A stretch of DNA of 40,519 bases from the NCBI GenBank assembly GCA_013115135.1, contig JABANP010000478.1, forward strand, positions 1 through 40,519. The letters are read 5' to 3'. Every line of letters begins with the position of its first letter. Position 1 is the first letter of the stretch. The position numbers and the translations under genes are program-made. A model generated the notes under the pieces. That model worked only from the letters and a program-made list of their open reading frames with translations, was not told the origin of the DNA and did no database searches. Below are positions 1 through 11,277 of this stretch, in pieces. The DNA is from Perkinsus olseni. Its lineage: Eukaryota; Perkinsozoa; Perkinsida; Perkinsidae.

Positions 1-1240
1 GAGTATGTATGGGGAGGTCCTGCAGACTCTGGATTCGCATGTCATACAATACGTTATTGCCGGTAAACAGCGATGGCTCATAAGTGAGGCTGCACACAGC
101 CCTGCACCCGGGATAGAGTACTGAACAGAAGCGGTAGAAAGCAGTGATTACGGAGCCCATTCGTTGCCCCTGCGAGAATACCCGCAGTCACCACTGACGT
201 ACAAAGTAACTTGCGGGTGTAGAAGACGAAACTGCCGCCGCTGGTACGATTCAGTACGGCCACATGATTAGTGTTTGTGAGGCAGGCAGGCCGGACGCGG
301 GTGCTCGCTCTGCGATTATTCCAGGCGTGGGTCCTGAAGACACCACGCCTGACTCACTCGCATACGCCGTACACGCGTCCACCAGCGGGACATCCGACGT
401 GTAAAGCCAATCGAAGAGGAGTAATTATCGACACTCAACGCTGTGAGGTGTGGCAAGGTGTGAGTAGCAGTTCTTACTAGACAAGCAACCCCGATGAGTG
501 GCGCACAGTCAGATTGAGTCACTCATTGGCTCAAATTAACCGGGATTGGTTAACGGTTGTTCGGTAGCTACAGCGGCCTCTGCAGGGAGAGTAACTTGGC
601 TGGACAGGAGGAGTCCAACCAGGTCAATAATCCGCTGAGAGAGTTTAACACCCGCAATAAAAGGTGACTGTAGTACCATGCCAGCACACCCGAACGTGCG
701 TAGTACGAGGTGAGTTTTGACCGCTGAGCTGCTGAACTTGAGGAGTGCTCAACGACCACAATATACGCGCCTTGCACGATAACTTGCGTCATCAACGATG
801 CGTAGTCTGTCGAGCAAAACTGGTGGTTTTGATGATCAGAACCTGATGGTTCGAGACGATGTTGTGCAGCTGCGACGGAAGCTAGCGGAAATCATAGCGC
901 ACGCGTAGTTGCGCTATTGCGATGTGGCAAGATAGCAAGTGGAGTAAGATGCCGCCGTGACATGGCAAAAATAGAAAGTGGGATAATTCTCGAAATATTG
1001 CACGTTGAGAACCCGTTTTAAATCATATATCAACAGAGGTGATCAAGTGCCACTGAATGGTGCAACTTTAAACGAAGCTCAACGGTTCAAAATGAATATC
1101 AAAAAACGCAACACCCCTTCTGAGACTAATAGGTTTTCGCTGGCGCTCTGCTGATTTTTATCGCTCGCCCGGCGGGGCCCTCCCCACTCCGGCTCGCGGA
1201 TCGTCCGATCCCCATGGGGGAGGTTCCACCGAGTCCCTAC
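1..1240. other. No gene resolved
   Basis: Possible 3' continuation of the Cys-rich gene on the minus strand. A weak candidate exon near 80-165 follows an AG in the right phase and starts ATNGLRNHC, but lacks the repeat's other Cys residues. Nothing else recognisable. Confidence 0.3.
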
Positions 1241-3204
1241 CTAGATCGCAAACCTCTCCCTCCACACGAATGCCGTCACCACAGACACTAGCACAGCCGC
1301 CAGCATCACAGCGCCATCCAGAGAGCACCCTGCACTCGTCGGAGCAGCCGATCCGACCGTTCAGTATACCCATGTCGCAGGCTTCATCGCTCGACCTGAG
1401 GACTCACATTGTCGACGTGGGACTAGATCGAGCAGGCTGCTGCATCGTCAACTACAGTGTGAACTAATTCGCTATGCAAATCGCAAAATCTGAGGTTGCT
1501 TTACCACTACGAAGTTTTTACATATCAAAGGTGCACTGCTTACGCAATCTGAGAAAACGACTAGTTTAATGTATAGGAGCACAGAGATGACCTCCCTCTG
1601 CTGATGAATCTTTTATGTGCGTCAATGATATGCTGAGAACAGAACGTTTTGGCTGCGGTTTTTTGAATTCTAGGTTGGTCAAGGACAACCACGATGACAC
1701 TGTATGAAATCACTCCACAACGCAGCGAAACGAGACGATCTTAAACGAGAGCCTCCAACGCCCAAGCAGCAGCAGCAGCTCACCTCACACCATCACCACA
1801 GGGAGGGGTAGTCCCCACCACCACTTGCCACTGTGACACGCTACCCGAGGAGGTATGCCAGCCCAGCTCTAGGGAATGTCCGAAGACGACTGCCTCTCCG
1901 GCGAATGGTAAGGCGCCCCCTAAACAGGATGTAAGAGAGCTCTCGAATAGTCGAAGATGTGGACGAAAAATGAGCGCCGCGTCTGCTGCTGATGTATTAT
2001 TTCAAGGTTACGTGGCCAAGCGGGAAATTTCAGCCGTGTCGAATCACCGAATCACATTGAAGATTTTCAGAAGTACCGAACGAGGACGTCAGCCCTTCTG
2101 GGAAAGGGAAGTGGAAGGCAGACCTCATTCAACGCAGCTCCACTACGTAACGCAGTCGGCGCTGGAGGGCAGTTACAGAACGTTCTTTGTCGCATCCATG
2201 AACATTATTTACGTACCGCAAATCTGTTCCGATCCATCGCAGTTGAATTTCCCGAGACAAACGTAGTCCGCACATTCCCCTGCTGCCGTCCGTGGCAGCG
2301 AGAACTGGGAAAACCGTATCGTCAACTGCAAGAGAACGAGGGTGAGAGGAGCTAGAGAGCACACAAATTGCGAGTCACGATGATCATCAGTAAGTCCTTC
2401 GATAACACTCATCGTAATCCAGCTCAAAAAGTGATACAGGCTTACGTTCCTGCCTGACTCTAGAGTAACGCGGGTATGAAGATGCGGCATATGTTGATCG
2501 GGTTGAGTCCGCAGTGAGATGTTCCCTCCAGGTGTTGCCGCTGCATCTCTGAGGCGAACGAACTTGTCCGAGCTCCCATCTGCCACGGTTGCGCTAAAGT
2601 CGTAGACTCTCCACGAGACCTATTCTAAAGGACTCTCGACTGAGCTATTCGATGGAATCTCTGCTAAGGTAGGAGCTTTCTCATGCGCATGCTTCACGCC
2701 TGGCTCGATCTCAATGGACAACGAGCATTGGTAAACCTGCTCCTAGCGCTAGTAGTGATTGTTGAGGGTTATACTTCATTCAACTGTGTACACAAAGCTT
2801 TATCGTAGTACGATAATCGTGCTAGCGTTATCAACTTCAAATCTCTAGACTACTCCTATTTGCCCTATCTCGTTTACTATGAGCCTAGTGTACTTATTTT
2901 GGGTTCTATGACTACATGAAGTAACTACACCCCCTACGAGATAGGGGTAGCGATGCATTCAGTCTAGCTTACACATCTAAGCCACCACAAGGCCAATCCG
3001 AGCAAGTAGACCAATCGACGTCGTCATGACCTGTAATTGACCAGATTCACCGCGAGAAATAGAAGTTGGTTTCCCGACAATCTCACCTCTAGTTTCGGCC
3101 AATACCTCCACTGTAGGCTCTACAGATGAGTAGTAAGTGGTCCTAGAGGCAACAGTAACGGTGTACAGAATGGCATGGCAGAGATAGTGAAGGGAGCGGG
3201 TCAT
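1241..3204 (-). CDS. Putative secreted protein with CUB-like and DUF4215-type Cys-rich repeats (partial model)
   Basis: No complete model; I chained these pieces. Exon 3087-3204 starts with a Met followed by a hydrophobic stretch like a signal peptide (MTRSLHYLCHAILYTVTVAS) and ends at a GTGAGA donor. A phase-compatible exon 2973-3030 encodes WSTCSDWPCGG. Exons 2446-2579 and 2217-2325 read as the second half of a CUB domain (LTIRFSQFSLP, a Cys, DYVCLG, final CG). An exon ending at 1784 encodes PPCGDGVR and joins in phase to exon 1241-1395, which has the pattern CDxGxxNGxxGCSxxCxVxxGWxC...CGDGx5ExCD of the DUF4215/Myxococcus Cys-rich repeat family. The DUF4215 call is firm. The CUB call is moderate, since a second frame of the same two exons is also open and phase-consistent. 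The 3' end beyond 1241 was not found. Likely role is extracellular binding or adhesion (inference). The intron at 2580-2972 carries a small MITE. Confidence 0.55.
2863..2946. mobile_element. 84-bp MITE, terminal CCCTATCTCGT inverted repeat
   Basis: The ends are perfect 11-bp inverted repeats (CCCTATCTCGT at 2863-2873, ACGAGATAGGG at 2936-2946). The interior resembles the element at 12582-12651 (CTATCTCGTT, CACTATGAGCC, CTACTTAT and GTTCTA stretches shared). It lies inside an intron of the CUB/Cys-rich gene. It is non-coding and too small to be autonomous. Confidence 0.65.
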
Positions 3205-5120
3205 CTTGGCAAGTAGCGATCACATGCTACTGTGATGAATACTAGGGTGGTGATGGGTGGTGAGCGCATCGCGGGGACTCTCCCGGTCAGGCTCTTGCAA
3301 GGGTGAATGACAGGACACTGTCCTGAGGACAGTCCCACCTGCACAAAGAGTCTCACCCGCGATACGAAAAACACATTTCATACTTCACATCGCGAAATTC
3401 ACATTAGCTTCGCGAAGAGCGCCTTTTCACGTATTACGGCCCGTGAAACTGTTTCACCCGTAAATTACGAGTTTTACTGAAACTCAATTGAACTAGTCAG
3501 CATCGTGTTATACTATGAAATAGACCACGTAACTGTGATAAACGTATTGAGGCCCTCATTTGGTGCGCCGTCCGAGTTGCGGGGGGTGTATGTCCACGTA
3601 ACCCCTCGATGATGGCTGCCTGCTTTCTCCCCCAGGGGATTTTCTCGACAATTTTCTTGGGTGCTCTCACGAACAATCGGCACAGTGGAGAGGTTACATC
3701 ATGCGTTCAAGCAAGCAGTGCTTCCGTGCTCTGGTTGCCCTTCTCGGTCATGGAATACTATTATCGGGAGATACTGCGGATGTTTTATTCACTTCAAACG
3801 TCGCTGTGCTCGGTTGATCGACGGTAGTGGGCGTTGGGACAGCTAAGGTCGAGGGACAACGGCGTCTGTGCATTGACAGGGTGTCCCCCTCCCGATACCA
3901 ACGCCCACTGTCCATGGCGAATCGCTGCTAGCGATGTCGCCCGTCTCCCCCCGTTCACTATAAAGACTACTAATAAGACTTGATTCAAGAACCAGAACCC
4001 ACCGTAGCCAAATATTCAGAGACACTCGTCTCTGATGTTACGAACCCTTACCTATACCAATTAATCTATCACACTGTGTGATTCACACTTTTTTAAGTAC
4101 AATTGTCCGCGTGCCTCCTCCTCACCTTCAATCCCATTCATCATCATCCCATTTCTCTACTCGGAGGGGAAAGTGTTACTCATTGCGCGCCGATCATCTT
4201 GTGCATGCGTGCATAGCTAATACTCCCGCCCCCCGAATAGATCAAGGTAGAAAACTTCATACTCCTTCTCGCCTTGCGTTGACTATGAGCAACAACGGTT
4301 TGCTTATTGGACTGCATTCCTTGCTCGCGACTTAATGCTTGAGATCGTCAAGGTGATACAGTGGGGTATCCTACCAGTACTACTACTCCTTAATTAACGA
4401 ATACTACTGGAGTCTGGATCTAACATGATCAACGGATTTAATTAACGGATAGTACTCGAGGCAGGAGTATGAAAGAAACACAAATTAACACAACGGGCTC
4501 ATCATGAAGCAGTCCTAGGCGTTCTCCTCTCTCCAGACCTTCAGAATCTCCGACAAACGGTTTCGCTCTTCCTCAGACAGTCTCCTAAAATTCAAAACTA
4601 AAGTTCCAAATAGTAGCAGCTAACAAGTTGCACGAGCAGGACCAAAGCCAGTAGATCTACAAGCAGGTAGCCCTAGTCAAGGGAGAGGGGCGCCCACTAC
4701 CTCAAATTCTCATCGTCCCGACTAGCCATACCGAGGAAATCGCAGCAGACATGATACGCTCCAACGTTTCTCGAGAGGCCGTCCACAAGGTCCATGACCG
4801 AGGCAATGCAAGCCCTTGAGATGTCCTGAAAGAGAACAATTCGCCACAACTTTCTACCAGCTCGACTTCATACACGCAAGATCTATCTCTGGTAACCAGT
4901 GACGTCGTGACTAGCTTTGATGACTAATGTCGTGGCTAAGTCAATTGAAAATTTCCATTTTTCAAATTGAAAGACCATTTCGATAACTTGAGTAAATTTC
5001 AAGCTTACTAGAGTCTACAAATTGATGCGCGTCACTAAGGGTCACTAAGTTGTAGGTATATATAGTTACAGCCGCTGTAGGCTACAGCGGCGATTTCATC
5101 CGTGGCTTCGATAAACCGAC
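3205..5120. other. Intergenic, repeat-rich
   Basis: It contains one degraded copy of the GGAGTTTCACCCG MITE family (3348-3450). An inverted pair, AGTGGGCGTTGG near 3826 and CCAACGCCCACT near 3899, could form a stem. No exon chain with consistent phase was found on either strand. Confidence 0.35.
3348..3450. mobile_element. Degraded copy of GGAGTTTCACCCG-type MITE
   Basis: The left end reads GAGTCTCACCCGCGATACG then AAAAACAC, matching the reverse complement of the reference copy at 25653-25752 (GGAGTTTCACCCGCGATATG then AAAAACAC). The right end reads CACGTATTACGG then CCGTGAAACT. Length about 103 bp, like the reference. Confidence 0.6.
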
Positions 5121-5239
5121 CAACTAAACAGTACTCAAGTACTGCAAAAGTGAATATACTATCATTGCCAATGATTCATTGATGATCGTGCAGCGGCCAC
5201 AGCGGAAATAGTATGACAGCAGGAAGAATAGCAGTACTT

Positions 5240-5560
5240 CAACAGTCCGTTGGAGTACTCTGAGAGCCCCCTTGACTCTGATAACGCCGATGACTCTGGA
5301 ACCAATACTATCAATCAAAGTGTCCGCGTCTATACTCGAGTAGATCTCCTGTATTCGAGTGACGAATGCGTTCTCCGTCTCACATGGCCCAGTAGTGCAG
5401 TTTTCCGTATGCAGCCGAGTTTTGAGAATCGCGAAGGTGTTCTCTATGCAAGCCAGGTCCGGCGACCTTGCTGGGAAAGGCAGATAGGAGCAACCGCTCA
5501 CGGAGAGGAGCCTCTGACACTTAACGCTGCGCCGCCCGCCGTAGTTGTCGACCATTACGG
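5240..5560 (-). pseudogene. Tc1/mariner-type DDE transposase C-terminal fragment
   Basis: The minus-strand frame reads TVMVDNYGG, then YLPFPARSPDLACIENTF followed by AILKTRL. This fits the Tc1/mariner DDE_3 pattern: (F/M)xDNxxxH, then LPPxSPDLNPIENxWxxLK. The second catalytic Asp (VDN) and the third acidic residue (IEN) are present, and the downstream region ends in a VIxVKGA motif typical of the family. The usual His after DN is replaced by Arg, a TGA lies in frame just upstream, and no catalytic first Asp or DNA-binding domain was found nearby in frame. So this is most likely an old, decayed insertion. I did not find its terminal repeats. Confidence 0.6.
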
Positions 5561-5829
5561 TTTTCCTTGGTCACAGGATTTTCGCCGCACCTGCGTTTCA
5601 GTATGGGGATCGCTGTGGTACGCAGGAGCTCTAGGCAGAGCAAATGCCGTTGACTTGCTCAGCGAGTTCACTAACCAAGACCTCACGCAACTTGCCCAAG
5701 GCGTTCAAAAATAGCGGGTCTTCTTGCCAACCATGTCGTGACGTATCAGGTAACCCGATTCAGATTGCTCCAACAAGAGGCGCAAAATATCCCTCGAGGT
5801 TTACCACACTTAGATTCGCTAGTAGACTA

Positions 5830-6400
5830 CTAGTAGTAGAGCGCTTCGAACCGCTGGAACGAGAAGAGCGTCGTCGCTTCTCCTCCGGGGGAAAATGGAA
5901 ACGACAACTCTAACTGCGAATCCGACGATGAAGACGGGGACGAAGAGCCATCACTCGGATCGTGCGACGTAGCAGTCTTCTCGCCAGCCTTCTTATCACC
6001 ATCTTCGCCATACATATCGTCTTGAGCTGGAGAGGGACCCCCGTCGGTGACAGTCAATCACCGTCAATCGCCACTATCATCATCGTCGCGAGGAGAAGGA
6101 GGCAAGCTTGCAGATGAACTTGAAGTTGCCTCGGAAGCGACATTGTCATGATAATCAATTTTATATATTCGGCATCAGTGAGGATACCAGTCCGCCGCCA
6201 TAACAATTCCTTCTCAACCAGTTCAGATCTGGCGAAAGTACCTTCCCATCCACATGTTTTATCCCCTTCGTGAACTTGCCAAGTCGCTGATGGAATATCC
6301 CGTAAGACCTAGCCAATACCTCGACAGTCAGACCCGCCCATATGCCTCGGGTCAGTGCCGAGGCTAGTAGCTTATCTGATGATAAAATTGAACATCTCAT
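5830..6400 (-). CDS. Ser/Asp-rich gene fragment with HTH-like upstream segment
   Basis: Exon 5830-6007 (approximately) encodes an acidic, Ser-rich tail (QDDMYGEDGDKK, then SSSPSSSSDS) ending at a stop at 5830. A 48-nt intron (GTGGCG to CTCCAG, about 6007-6054) links it in phase to a SASLPPSPRDDDD exon. Upstream, around 6165-6230, the open frame switches by one nucleotide (SELVEKELLW and RRTGILTDAEYIK are in another frame). Further upstream, LTVEVLARSYGIFHQRL looks like a helix-turn-helix of transposase type. Either the gene has another small intron, or it is frameshifted, or two units abut. Function unknown; a link to the adjacent transposase remnant is possible but unproven. Confidence 0.35.
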
Positions 6401-7489
6401 TCATACCGAACCATATTCGAGCTAAAATTCTCTCGCAGAGGGAGCCACTTCCGCTACCTCTAACAGTCGACCGGCGACACGGAGCCTGGAGCTCCAGCCA
6501 ATCCCACCTGCAATCGCTGTTGGGAGTGCGTCGATTGACTGCTTCCTTCGTCGTATTATCACATCACCAGAGGTATTTTTTGACACCTCTAGCTGTTTCA
6601 CTTCAGTATAACCTCGCAACAGCCAGCAAAGCTGTTTGTGCGAGAAGTTGTTGAGCCCGATGTCATCGACAGCATGTTCGTGATGAGTGACGAAAACTGG
6701 TAATTCCGCGGCCTGAGAAACATACTTATGAGCATGCCGTCTGATACCGCTCCTTTGGCAACTTATCCACTCACCATCCAGTGGCTCTCATCCGAGATTC
6801 CAGAGTATTTCCTTACATGCAGGCCGAGCGTGTTCATCAGAGACGCCAGTGAGAAGGGAGTCAGGTCAATAAGTTGCGAACGATGGATTCCGAAGCGCCT
6901 CACTGCACACCTGAGCAACAAGTTGCTACTAGCCCGACATAATGAGCCCGAACACTGGCCCCTTCATCCATTTTGGACTTGACCCTATTCTGCTACTAGC
7001 TCATGATAAGGTCAGATACCGGTGATTATGTGACCCGAGTGGATGTCGCGTTCAAAATGAGAAATGGGGCGCCTGTTATGGGAGCTCCACTTCGATCCAT
7101 TCAGCGGACGACGAGGACCTCGTCACAAGGTGAACAGTCAAAAATTGAGCCCTTGAGACTCGCAGCTAGCTGCGCTACGAACCATGATGATCATGAGACA
7201 TGGCATGATGATCATGTCATGATCTCTTGAGGTCGTGGGGAGCTGCGGTCCCGAGAATACTTGCAGTATCGACAGTCACAAAAGAACACTACCAGGGCGC
7301 AGTGCGCCCGGCGCACAATGTGGTAGTGAGGCGCTTGGCCGCGCCATGACATGGCGGCCATGTGGATGTGGCCAAGTAGGATCGGTCAACCTCTGTACCA
7401 GTACCATACTGAGTACACCTGCGAATGACGCAGGCAAGCAACCCTGTCGAAGGCCGTGCACCGCTACCTTTTGTGATCGAGCCATAACC

Positions 7490-7551
7490 TCTGACCCACA
7501 AGAAGGGCCAGGACATTCGGTCTGACCCACAAGAAGGGCCAGGACATTCGG
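7490..7551. repeat. 31-bp direct tandem duplication
   Basis: Two identical 31-bp units (7490-7520 and 7521-7551), beginning TCTGACCCACAAGAAGGGCC. The third copy decays after TCTG. Perfect identity implies a recent duplication. Confidence 0.9.
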
Positions 7552-7742
7552 TCTGGCCAAAGCCGCTCAATCAGATTCAGCGGCTTTGAGAGCATGTGTT
7601 CCCAATGGGAACTTCCCATGCGGTCTTATCGCCCTGCTCTCAATACGCTAGCGAAGGCTTTTGTGTGCGCGACCAGTCTCGTGATGGCAAGTAACAGCAA
7701 ATCTCACCCACAGTTGAATAGAGTACCTCACCTGAGTTTGAA

Positions 7743-7794
7743 GAGTGCTTCCAGGATCGCCCGTCACACAGTAAATTTGATCCTGGGAGTGCTC
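7743..7794. repeat. Inverted repeat, GAGTGCTTCCAGGATC family
   Basis: GAGTGCTTCCAGGATC (7743-7758) faces GATCCTGGGAGTGCTC (7779-7794), a near-perfect hairpin. A related copy starts at 22603 (GAGTGCTCCCAGGATCG...GGTCCTGGTAGCG), and a diverged relative lies near 21600-21645. Probably a small non-autonomous element. Confidence 0.5.
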
Positions 7795-8724
7795 CTGAAA
7801 TCCGAGAGAAGTCCTCCGAACGCCCCCATGCTTTTGGGACGTGACTTAACGCCCTCCAAATGTCGTTGTTAGTCCTGCCTTGTTATGAACGTTTCTTCGT
7901 GTAATCGTCTCTCCTCACTTTCAATTTCGGATCGCGATCTAGGAAGTCGGCATCCCGTCAAGAGGCCAAGCGAACAAGGCCGCGCGCTGGCTCGCGAGTT
8001 GCAGCATAGCCGCTATAGCTGATCAGTCTCTCTGCACAGAGGGAAAGTTCCCACCTCGATTTCGGGCTGCAGAAATACCTCCAAGAGAAGAAGTGCAGAC
8101 CCAAAAGATAGTTTCAGCAAGAGTATCAGTAACTCATTCCCGTTCGGGGTGATATCGACAGACTGTCGACGACAGTAGCTGCTGGGCGCACGGTGGGGTG
8201 AGTGTGGCGGTATATCTTGAAAAAAAACTCGTTTGTTCAACTCACGATGGGGATTAAAATGTGACATCTCTTAGCTCTGTATCCGCCCTGGTTGCCGAGT
8301 TACGTGCGGGAGGGTTAGACGCATTGCAAAACGCCGAAAAACGCGAGATATACAGCCGAGAGTGGTTCAACGGGAATGTTTTGTGTGAACCACTGCTCCC
8401 ACTCAAAACAGAAATAGAAGTGCTGGGCAATCATAATCTGCTTCCGTAGTTTATCCGTCAATCCCGATTCGTATGACCCCGGCTATTCCCTGCAAAGAGC
8501 GATTCTGTTTTCTTTGTGCTCACCAGCACAACAGGAAGGGAGTTCCCGTTACCAGGCCGTCTGTGCTTGCTAAAGTGAAGCTGGTGTGGGGGGAGGAGGC
8601 TCTTGGGATGCTGGCGCTGGAAAACTCCCCTAGCCAGATCTGTTCGGCATGCGATATAGGCCTCGGAACCGACCCGAACAAGTACATAAAAGAGTGGGTT
8701 CGCGAAGGAGTGCGGACTCGTCAG

Positions 8725-10628
8725 TCACAGACTAGAGGCCCTAAAAACGGTACCAAGGGAGAGGTGCCAATGGATTGGCGGTTTTTGGCTTTCTGAGAGG
8801 CGCCCATGGGCGTGACCGAGACACTGCAACCACGGATTGGGAGTACATGAAAACTCAACGGGCCGCTTTGGCATACCAGCAACATCAATTCTCATGAGAA
8901 CAGCCGGGGAAGAACTGGGCAACAACAATACGTGTTCAGCTTCACCCAGTACAGGAAAGTGTGAACGCAGTAGAAAAGGTGCTCGTCGTTGATCGCCCTC
9001 TCTTCGAGTGGTACCGGTTACATGTACGAAGCATTAGTCATCGTACTTCATCGAACCACGCATCAACCAATGCAAAAGATCAACGAGGATCAGCCCATCC
9101 TTCGTCACTGAGTCGCCAAACGAGGCCGGCCAAATATCAAGAGCCATCATGTTGCCACGAGCCTCTGAGACGTATTCACTATAAGCCGCGAGTTGCCTGG
9201 CAAGCGTCTCCGAAGGTCTCTCCCGCCACCACCGGTGGCCTGGCTTCGGCGCGGCCTCCTTGGCGTTGGAGAGCAAGTCGTACAGCCTGCTCACGTTGAG
9301 CCTGGGCTTGATGGTCCCACTGAAAACATCAAGATTTGAGAAGCGGAACTCTCTTTTACGGAGGGCATAGAAAAGTTTTCTACGAGAACCATTGGTAGTG
9401 CGAGCTACTAAGGGCGCCGCCCTGGCTCCACCCTGAGGGCGGACACTGTGTCTTACGGTAATGCAAAAACTGCAATGGAGCCACGGAGCGTTTCCTGTTT
9501 CATCTCTAATTCAATAAACTGGAGTAGCTGCAGCGGATAACGCTCGACCCTCAAAGCTACGACTGACAGCACTCGTCAACATTTCTCAAAATGGTTGTAT
9601 TGAATTATTGGGAGACTGCTGTAAAGACTATCCTGCTGTTCCCATCCCGCTCCGACAAGGAACTACGCTGAAGCTGAGCTGAGTCAACGATGACGCTTAG
9701 ACTCCAGGTCGAAAATCAGATTTCAAAGGACACAACTCGGGTGTCGTATTCTCAATCAGTCGGTCTCTAACGCTGTCAACCGGCTCGGAAGCCTTCACTG
9801 GAGCAGCGTACTTGACTCATATTTTGCAAGCTGCATCATTCGACCTACCGGCCGTATCTGTCCTTTGTCGTGGACAGTTTTGCGAAGACTCCTGTGAGGC
9901 TGAAAGCCTTGCCAACGTCTGGTCTGCTCGAGTAAAACCCGCACAGGAGGGACTGAAGTACCGACAAGCACTAAGCCAGTTGACCCGCCTTCCTGTGGCT
10001 CTACCGCTTCCTGGCTCCAGCTTCTCGCCCCGGCTCCCGCATAAAGCTCGCTTTTGGGAGTGAACTTCCTCGTGTACTTTCCCATGGGCAGAAAACCCAA
10101 ATGGCGTTCCAAGTGCATCTTGACAGATCTTGCAGACACGCCCTTTGAAGGATCTAACTGCCGGAAGTCTTTCATGTGGTTATCATTGAAATTTCTCAAA
10201 GCTTCTTCATCAAACAGCGCGAAGAACGTGATGCCCGTGCGGTTTCTGAGAACGCGAGGATGCACTGCAGTTTCTTCGAGAATTCTCACTTTTTTGGATA
10301 ATTCACCAGCGAGAAGTCGACAACCCGAACTTGTCCATCTTCCGGCTGCTCGACATATCCAATGACAGTCTGGGAAAGGGAGTTGCTAGGCTAGCAATGC
10401 TAGCGGCCAGAGCGAAGGGAGTCGGGGCGCATTGAGCGACGGAGATATTCAGTCCCCGAAAAGATGCTGACACACCTCAGTCCTTTCCTCGTCGTCATGA
10501 AAAGTTATGAACTTTCTGCTTCGTGTGTCCGCGCCCACAGGTCTGGAGCGAAGAGCAGCTTCATACGATAACGATGCACATAAGGCAGTGTAGACCAGAA
10601 GACGGAGTACGAAAATCTGTCGGGCCAT
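8725..10628 (-). CDS. Secreted protein of unknown family, six exons, about 346 aa
   Basis: Six exons join with agreeing phases: 10476-10628, 10290-10369, 10005-10245, 9849-9952, 9047-9319, 8725-8914. Introns 1-3 are short (106, 44 and 52 nt). Intron 4 is long (529 nt) and holds a foreign module also found at 15.4 kb. The protein starts MARQIFVLRLLVYTALCASL, a good signal peptide with a hydrophobic core and small residues near the likely cleavage site. It continues through VIGYVEQPEDGQVRVVDFSL, NRTGITFFALFDEEALRNF, LLCGFYSSRPDVGKAFSL and ALDIWPASFGDSVTKDGL. I recognise no domain and see no transmembrane segment after the signal peptide, so an extracellular or vacuolar protein is likely. The last exon is the least certain: it is phase-correct but overlaps a plus-strand open frame (8473-8796) with CxxC pairs. 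The start is the first Met before the hydrophobic core. Confidence 0.6.
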
Positions 10629-11277
10629 GAGTTGAACTGAAGACCAGCCGACAGTCAACAGAAATTAGAGTCCAATAATGTGCTGCCGCTGAACACTCGC
10701 TTTCTTTCCCCAGCTCAATTCCACTGACAGGAGAGGGCCTGATGCGCTCGAAGAACGGCAAGATCGCAAGCATTTGTCCCCTTCCAGATTCCAGCGCGCG
10801 AAAAAACGGCCAGGAGTTCTGCCAGTTCTGAGCTCGATGAGCCATATCGCTCGAAGTTCGAGCCTCGAACTACCACTGAGGCTATTCACTAATAGTGGCT
10901 CGTTCTGCCTTCAGAAGTTCTGGACCAAAACTGTAACCTCGGTCGACCTCCACCCAGCTCAAATACAAATCATAATTGATCTTCAGAGTCAACCAGCTGC
11001 CCACCGCGGGTAGCCCGCGAGCTCCCCACAATTTGGGCTTATTCCCCCTAGTCAGGCGTTCCCATCCCCACTCCTTAGAAGCAGTACAAACTCACCACAT
11101 TCTCTTCGAGCTGTTCAAGATTTCCTAAAACAACCCGCGGCGCAGGTCCTGCATGTCAGCTGCGCGTGGCGTGGAAGTAGAGTCTTTACTCTGATGTGCT
11201 CGAAGAATCCGCCCTTCAGCATTGAGTTGCACTCTCTGACCAAGCCCTGATCAGCCTCTACCTTAAATCCAACCCAA
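10629..11277. other. Intergenic
   Basis: No exon chain found. Short frames on both strands lack splice or start support. Confidence 0.3.

Larger units (their letters stand above)
6401..8260. other. No gene resolved; tandem and inverted repeats
   Basis: Only short unconvincing frames on both strands. It holds a perfect 31-bp tandem duplication (7490-7551) and an imperfect 16-bp inverted repeat (7743-7794) that recurs at about 22603-22660. Confidence 0.35.

Noticed and set aside
523..535. CATTGGCTCAA resembles the 3' half of a spliced-leader relict (retroposed cDNA)
   Set aside because: The CCGTAGCC half is absent, two bases are missing inside and no gene follows.
4001..4012. ACCGTAGCCA matches the first bases of the dinoflagellate/Perkinsus spliced leader
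   Set aside because: The match stops after ten bases and lacks the TTTTGGCTCAAG half and a following donor, so it fits chance.
5250..5714. 154-aa plus-strand ORF with VWGSLWYAGAL, similar to a transposase strand motif
   Set aside because: It is antisense to the clearer SPDLACIEN transposase frame and lacks other family motifs.
6007..6054. Two in-frame TGA codons in an acidic ORF suggesting stop-codon recoding
   Set aside because: A 48-nt GT-AG intron of normal local size removes both stops and keeps the frame.
8473..8796. Plus-strand ORF with CFLC and ICSAC pairs as a zinc-binding protein
   Set aside because: It overlaps the phase-consistent terminal exon of the secreted-protein gene and has no splice or start support; kept only as a caveat.
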